Assembly (NCBI GenBank): GCA_947490035.1 | Contig: CANLGS010000150.1 | Coordinates: forward strand, 1 to 7,864 | From: Gemmataceae bacterium | GTDB taxonomy: Bacteria > Planctomycetota > Planctomycetia > Gemmatales > Gemmataceae | Direction of reading: 5' to 3' | Length of the DNA: 7,864 nucleotides | In this document: one piece after another, positions 4,461 to 7,864 of the stretch | How positions within the stretch are numbered: the stretch's first letter is position 1 | Layout of the letters: every line of letters starts with the position of its first letter | The notes under the pieces: generated by a model | Told to the model about the DNA's origin: nothing | Database searches by the model: none | Seen by the model: the letters and a program-made list of their open reading frames with translations, nothing else | Position numbers and translations under genes: made by a program

Positions 4461-6028
4461 CAGCCGCGCGGGTCGCTGACGAAGCCCGTGACCGTGACCG
4501 GTTGCGGGTCTTCCAACTCGCTGCCGGGGAGCAACTCGCTCATCGCGCGGACGATCTGCTCGCGGATGCTCACGAACGCGGCCGCCGAGACCGGGTCGAA
4601 CTGCTTGCCCGCCTGCCGCTCCACCTCCGCGAACGCCCACGACGGCGGCTTGCCCTTCTTGTTCTCGTGGTACGGCCGGTTCGAGGTCATCGCGTCGAAC
4701 GCGTCGGCCACCGCGACGATCCGCGCCAGTAATGGAATGCCCTCGCCGTTCAGCCCGTCCGGGTAGCCGCCGCCGTCCCACCGCTCGTGGTGATTCCGCA
4801 CGATCGGGATGATTGTCCCCATCTCCGGGATCGACGCCAGAATCTCCGCGCCCTTCGTCGTGTGCGTCTTCATGATCGTGTACTCCTCCGCCGTCAGCTT
4901 GCCCGGCTTGCGGAGGATGGCGTCGTCGATGCCGATCTTGCCGATGTCGTGGAGCGGGCCGCCGATCTTGATGAGTTCGATCTGGTCGTCGGGCAGTTCG
5001 AGCTTCTCGCCGAGCATGATCGCGTAGCGGGTGACGCGCTGCGTGTGGTTGCCGGTGTAGTCGTCGCGCAGTTCGACCGCCTGCGCGAGTACCGTCACCG
5101 TCTTGAGGAACTGCTCCTTCTGGCGGCGGATGAGCTGCGCGCTCTCGATGGCAGCAGACACGTGGGCCGCCAGCGCGTCGGCCAGGTGCAGGTCGTCCTC
5201 GGTGAACGGATTCTGCCACAGGGTGCGGTCGAGGTGCAGCACGCCCAGCCGCTTGCGCGGGGTGCGGAGCAGCACGCACAGCACGCTCGCCATCGCGCCG
5301 TCGGCGATGCTCTGCGTAATCTTCGACTCGTCGTCGCCGGTCAGCGTGCTGTAGAGCATCGAGACGCCGCTGGCGAAGCACCGCTGCGTGAGCTTCTTCG
5401 AGTAGTGGGAGCGGCCGGGCGGCTCGCCCTGCCCGACGGCCAGCGCCCGCAGCCGCATCTTCGGTTCCGGCCCGTCGCTCTCGGCCAGTACGATCGCGCC
5501 GCGCTGCGCCTCCAGTACGCTGACCGCATCGTTGAGGACGGCGTCGAGGAGTTGGTCTTCGCCCTGCGCGTTTACGAAGTGGTGCCCGGCGCGGAGCAGC
5601 GCGAACATCTGCTCGCCGGCGCGGGGCATGTGGTTGCGGTCGAACGCGATCCGGCGGATGCCCTCGTCGAAGCTCGACACGGCGGCGGCGACGACGTGCT
5701 GGTTCGACGGCGGCCCGTCGAGGCTCGCGTCGGTCAGCTCGACGATGACCGCGACCTTCCCGAACTGGACGATGTCGCGCGCCTTCAGCGGCTGGTCGCC
5801 GTGCCCGATGCGGACGCCGTTGACGTAGGTGCCGTTGGTGCTGTCGAGGTCGCGCACCGCCCACCCGTCGTCGCCGTGGCGCACCTCCGCGTGCCGCCGG
5901 CTGACGGAGCTGTCGTCGAGTACGATCTCGAGCGACCCGAGGCGGCCGGCGCGCAGGAGCGTCTGCGACTCCCAGACCTGCCCTTTGATTTCGCCGCTGA
6001 TGCCACGCAGGCGTAGGGGACGCTTCAC
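4460..6028 (-). CDS. FHA-GAF-HD-GYP protein, probable cyclic-di-GMP phosphodiesterase
   Basis: This 522-residue protein has three modules. An FHA domain (about 5-100) shows GR at 28-29, SRRH at 43-46 and NGTYVNG at 65-71, the phosphothreonine-binding residues. A GAF-like sensor follows (about 160-296), containing LLDAVLNDAVSVLEAQRGAIV and LGVLHLD. A helical linker leads into an HD-GYP domain (about 310-495). Its conserved set is complete: H328 in GNHTQRV, HD 360-361 with GK 363-364, HHE 413-415, GYP 421-423, and D442 in AVADAFDAM. Known members hydrolyse cyclic di-GMP to pGpG or GMP using a metal centre. The FHA module suggests control by a Ser/Thr kinase, which is inference. GTG 6028 is preferred because GGAGGAG lies just upstream. 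An ATG at 6076 would add 16 residues, lacks a Shine-Dalgarno, and brings codons (TTA, ATA) rare in this window. No membrane segment is visible. Confidence 0.88.
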   Translation of the reverse strand: MKRPLRLRGISGEIKGQVWESQTLLRAGRLGSLEIVLDDSSVSRRHAEVRHGDDGWAVRDLDSTNGTYVNGVRIGHGDQPLKARDIVQFGKVAVIVELTDASLDGPPSNQHVVAAAVSSFDEGIRRIAFDRNHMPRAGEQMFALLRAGHHFVNAQGEDQLLDAVLNDAVSVLEAQRGAIVLAESDGPEPKMRLRALAVGQGEPPGRSHYSKKLTQRCFASGVSMLYSTLTGDDESKITQSIADGAMASVLCVLLRTPRKRLGVLHLDRTLWQNPFTEDDLHLADALAAHVSAAIESAQLIRRQKEQFLKTVTVLAQAVELRDDYTGNHTQRVTRYAIMLGEKLELPDDQIELIKIGGPLHDIGKIGIDDAILRKPGKLTAEEYTIMKTHTTKGAEILASIPEMGTIIPIVRNHHERWDGGGYPDGLNGEGIPLLARIVAVADAFDAMTSNRPYHENKKGKPPSWAFAEVERQAGKQFDPVSAAAFVSIREQIVRAMSELLPGSELEDPQPVTVTGFVSDPRG

Positions 6029-6034
6029 GACCCA

Positions 6035-6041
6035 CTCCTCC
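6035..6041 (-). promoter_or_regulatory. Shine-Dalgarno deciding the GTG start at 6028
   Basis: GGAGGAG on the minus strand ends 6 nt before GTG 6028-6026. The alternative ATG (6076-6074) is preceded by an AT-rich stretch without any purine-rich Shine-Dalgarno match. Confidence 0.6.
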
Positions 6042-6210
6042 ACCGGGCGGCGCGCCCCGGTTATCCGGTCTAACATGATGGGATTAACTGTACCACGAAT
6101 AACGGCCGGAGGGGATTCAGGAAGTCTGTGAAATGCACCTTTCTGGCGAGGACAATTTTGCCGGCACCTAAATTCCGTGCGGGAGGGGACAGAGTCCGTG
6201 TGTTGGTTTT

Positions 6211-6409
6211 AGCCCCGAAAGGGGGCAGATGTGAGCCTCGGGGTGAAGCGAGGCTTTGCGAGCGCAACCCCTGGGAAGAAGGCGATGGCGGAAAACCACA
6301 AGCCCGGTCGGGGCGACGGAACCTCACGCGAAGGTTTCTGTCGCCCCTACCGGGCTTCAATCCATTTCGCCTCACCCCGAGGCTCACATCTGTCGCCCTT
6401 TCCGGGGCT
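6211..6409. repeat. Composite inverted repeat, outer arms
   Basis: The 21 nt at 6226-6246 (cagatgtgagcctcggggtga) are exactly complementary to 6372-6392. The arms continue outward imperfectly: agcccc at 6211-6216 pairs with ggggct at 6404-6409 across a few mismatches and indels. Inside lie a G/C-rich segment with tttgcgagcgcaacccc and a second, independent hairpin at 6301-6356. The whole is about 200 bp long and contains no open frame with coding features. It could be a non-autonomous element, a structured transcript end, or two merged dispersed repeats. Confidence 0.75.
6301..6356. repeat. Inner hairpin of the composite repeat
   Basis: agcccggt (6301-6308) pairs with accgggct (6349-6356), and ggggcgac (6310-6317) pairs with gtcgcccc (6340-6347), with one mismatch between the blocks. 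Weaker pairing continues inward with acct/aggt. This hairpin is complete by itself and may be a separate repeat family that landed within the outer one. Confidence 0.8.
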
Positions 6410-6458
6410 GGAACCAATACACGGCCTGTTCCCAGTCCTCTGTCTTCTCACGAATCGC

Positions 6459-7595
6459 TTACGGCTTGAGGGCGTTGCCGACGGCGCTGGCGTCGATCTT
6501 GTACTTCAGCTTCGCGGTGGTCAGTTCGGACTCGACGCGGCCGAGTTTGTCCTTCACCTGCACCTTCACGTCGCCGCTCATGCTCACCTCGCCGGTGCCG
6601 GCCATGAACGACAGTTCGTCGCAGGTGCCTTCCACGCCGAACCCGGCGAACCGCACCTTGCCCTTCGCGGTCACCGCGGACAGCCCCGAACCCTTCTCCG
6701 GCGACTTGATGTCCACCTTCTCGCACGCGACCTTCATCACCAGGTCGTCGCCGCACTTCACCTCGAACGTCGGCTCGCCCTCGCCCACACGGAGCAGGAT
6801 GCGGAACTTCGTCGCCGCAACGGTCGCCGGCGGGGTCAGGACGGTCGGCGGAACCAACGGCTTGCCCGACGGAATGTCGAGCGCGGGCGGCGGGCCTTCA
6901 ATCGGCGGCAGACCGGGCGTACCCATTCCGACCGGCGGCGGGGGCGGGAGCGTCGCGCCGGGGTTACTGGGCTGAGTGCCGCTCGCACCGACGACCGGCG
7001 GGGCCGCAACCGGCTTGCCCGGAAACGCCGGCTGCGCGCCTGCACCCGGAAGCGTGCCGAAGTCGATCGACGCCGGCGGGGCGCTGACCGGCGTGGTCGG
7101 CTTAAAGCTGGTCGGCGGCGGCGGGAGCAGGTCGCCCGTCGGCATCGGCAGTGCCTTGAGAGCGTCCGCGACCGAAGGTTTGGTAGCCGGCGCGGGCGGC
7201 AAGCCGCCCGGTTCGGGAATGCCCGGCAGACCGGGAAGCCCCGGCGCCGGCGGAGTCACGTCGGCCGGCTTCGCGGGCGCAGGCGGCGTGAAGTCCGGGA
7301 TCGCGGGCAGCACACCGTCCGGCACGGGGGCGGGCGCCTTCGGCACCTCGGTCGCGGGAATCGGCAGCGCCGGCGGCGTCACACCCACCGGGGTCAGTTG
7401 CGGGGCGGTCGGACCGGGCACCGGCAGCGCCGGCGCACCGGCCGGCGGCAGCTTCGGCGCTTCGGCCGTCACCGGGGCTTCCGGCGAGCGGCCCTTCGTC
7501 TTGTCGAGTTTCGGGCACTGGCTCGCGGCGGCGGCCAGCCCGCCGATCGACACGCCCAGAACCCCGGCCATCATCTTCCAGCGGGACAACGACAT
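6459..7595 (-). CDS. Exported Pro/Ala-rich protein with OstA/LptA-like C-terminal domain
   Basis: This 378-residue protein starts at ATG 7595, with AGGAG eight bases upstream. It has a short basic N-terminus and a hydrophobic segment (MMAGVLGVSIGGLAAAAS, 8-25), which is a signal peptide or anchor. C27 follows but lacks a proper lipobox (SQC rather than L-A/S-G/A-C). Residues 38-262 form a low-complexity Pro/Ala/Gly/Leu linker without a strict repeat unit. From about 263 a compact domain begins (KFRILLRVGEGEPTFEVKCGDDLVMKVACEK), followed by strand-turn-strand units such as AKGKVRFAGFG, CDELSFMAGTGEVSMSGDVKVQVKD and ESELTTAKLKYKID. These recall the stacked strands of OstA/LptA lipopolysaccharide-transport proteins. 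Only C281, C291 and C325 are present there, possibly forming disulfides. A role in the cell envelope is plausible but unproven. The family resemblance is by eye. The upstream frame to 7691 is rejected as the start because it lacks a signal sequence at its N-terminus. Confidence 0.75.
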   Translation of the reverse strand: MSLSRWKMMAGVLGVSIGGLAAAASQCPKLDKTKGRSPEAPVTAEAPKLPPAGAPALPVPGPTAPQLTPVGVTPPALPIPATEVPKAPAPVPDGVLPAIPDFTPPAPAKPADVTPPAPGLPGLPGIPEPGGLPPAPATKPSVADALKALPMPTGDLLPPPPTSFKPTTPVSAPPASIDFGTLPGAGAQPAFPGKPVAAPPVVGASGTQPSNPGATLPPPPPVGMGTPGLPPIEGPPPALDIPSGKPLVPPTVLTPPATVAATKFRILLRVGEGEPTFEVKCGDDLVMKVACEKVDIKSPEKGSGLSAVTAKGKVRFAGFGVEGTCDELSFMAGTGEVSMSGDVKVQVKDKLGRVESELTTAKLKYKIDASAVGNALKP

Positions 7596-7748
7596 GGTGA
7601 ATGCTCCTCTGCGCGGCGCGGCAACCAGGGGGACCGCGGGCTTCCAAACCCGTGGGGTCGCTGTGCGCCAGGTCAATTTCGAGGATGGCAATAGCCGTGC
7701 GTTCTTCCCGTGTCTGCGCCACTTTCCCAGAGTCGGTGCGCCGCCGGG

Positions 7749-7770
7749 GCACAGGGCTTCCGCCCTGTGC
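7749..7770. repeat. Short perfect hairpin gcacagggc / gccctgtgc
   Basis: The 9-bp arms at 7749-7757 and 7762-7770 surround a 4-nt loop (ttcc). The hairpin forms the left end of the larger inverted repeat that runs to the window edge. Confidence 0.75.
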
Positions 7771-7864
7771 TACAGACGGCGACCCCTCCGGGGTGCAAAA
7801 ACAAATACAAAGAGCGCTGTGTCTTCCGCCCCGGTAGGGGCCGGCGTCTGTAGCACAGGGCGGA
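7759..7864. repeat. Inverted repeat reaching the window end
   Basis: The 20 nt at 7759-7778 are exactly complementary to 7845-7864. Pairing continues imperfectly inward (cccctccgggg against ccccggtagggg). The right copy is cut by the window edge at cacagggcgga, so it probably continues into its own small hairpin like the left one. The internal part is A-rich (about 7797-7810). Confidence 0.8.

Larger units (their letters stand above)
6029..6458. other. 430-bp intergenic region with nested palindromes
   Basis: No gene is supported here. Positions 6060-6210 are the relatively AT-rich stretch upstream of the FHA-GAF-HD-GYP gene and should contain its promoter; no clear -35/-10 pair could be chosen. 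Positions 6211-6409 are a composite palindrome. Positions 6410-6458 separate it from the stop codon of the next minus-strand gene. Confidence 0.6.
7596..7864. other. Upstream region of the Pro/Ala-rich protein gene, to the window edge
   Basis: This stretch of 269 bp has no supported gene. It should contain the promoter for the minus-strand gene starting at 7595; the nearest candidate element, TTGACC at 7676-7671, has no matching -10. Its outer 116 bp are palindromic repeat. Confidence 0.45.

Noticed and set aside
4787..6016. Long + strand open frame (409 codons) opposite the FHA-GAF-HD-GYP gene
   Set aside because: It has no recognisable domain and a composition typical of an antisense shadow. 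The opposite strand shows complete FHA and HD-GYP motifs.
7671..7676. TTGACC on the minus strand as a -35 box for the gene at 7595
   Set aside because: No matching -10 hexamer occurs at 16-19 bp, so the promoter cannot be supported.
6231..7694. Long + strand open frame (487 codons) opposite the Pro/Ala-rich protein gene
   Set aside because: Its product is extremely rich in Arg, Gly and His, as expected from the complement of a GC-rich coding region. The minus strand has a Shine-Dalgarno, a signal peptide and domain-like sequence.

Overview
The window reads as a high-GC planctomycete chromosome, most likely a Gemmata-type bacterium (Gemmataceae). The main clues are a DUF1559-type remnant (a family greatly expanded in Planctomycetes), a Pro/Ala-rich exported protein, an FHA/GAF/HD-GYP fusion, and intergenic gaps packed with long palindromic repeats. 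The lineage is inferred from recalled family and repeat style; no search was run.

Layout, left to right. Positions 1-131 hold an interrupted inverted repeat. It is followed by the broken 3' end of a DUF1559 gene on the + strand (about 181-552), which lacks its N-terminal part and carries an in-frame TAA. A perfect 22-bp hairpin (559-612) separates it from a minus-strand block. In transcription order that block is a Gfo/Idh/MocA oxidoreductase (3162 to 2182), a REP-associated tyrosine transposase-like gene (2140 to 1607), and an aldo/keto reductase resembling L-galactose dehydrogenase (1547 to 615). The transposase gene is bracketed by two perfect 29-nt inverted REP palindromes that almost touch the neighbouring genes. 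Without this 625-bp cassette, the two oxidoreductase genes would lie about 10 bp apart as an ordinary operon, probably for oxidation of a sugar or polyol.

A divergent gap with a 28-bp-arm palindrome (3257-3324) precedes a + strand gene for a secreted, DUF6263-like protein (3431-4315). Its 3' end meets, tail to tail, a cyclic-di-GMP phosphodiesterase-type regulator (FHA-GAF-HD-GYP, 6028 to 4460). The gap between them is filled by a hairpin with 39-bp perfect arms built from 7-bp repeats. A 430-bp gap with nested palindromes (6211-6409) follows. Then comes a minus-strand gene for an exported protein with a long Pro/Ala-rich linker and a beta-rich, OstA/LptA-like C-terminus (7595 to 6459). The window ends inside another nested palindrome (7749-7864).

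The coding content is mostly ordinary housekeeping, signalling and envelope genes. The unusual part is the repeat landscape: nearly every gap holds a long palindrome, these look like several unrelated families, and one family travels with its presumed transposase. I do not see a defence system, CRISPR array, biosynthetic cluster, tRNA or rRNA.
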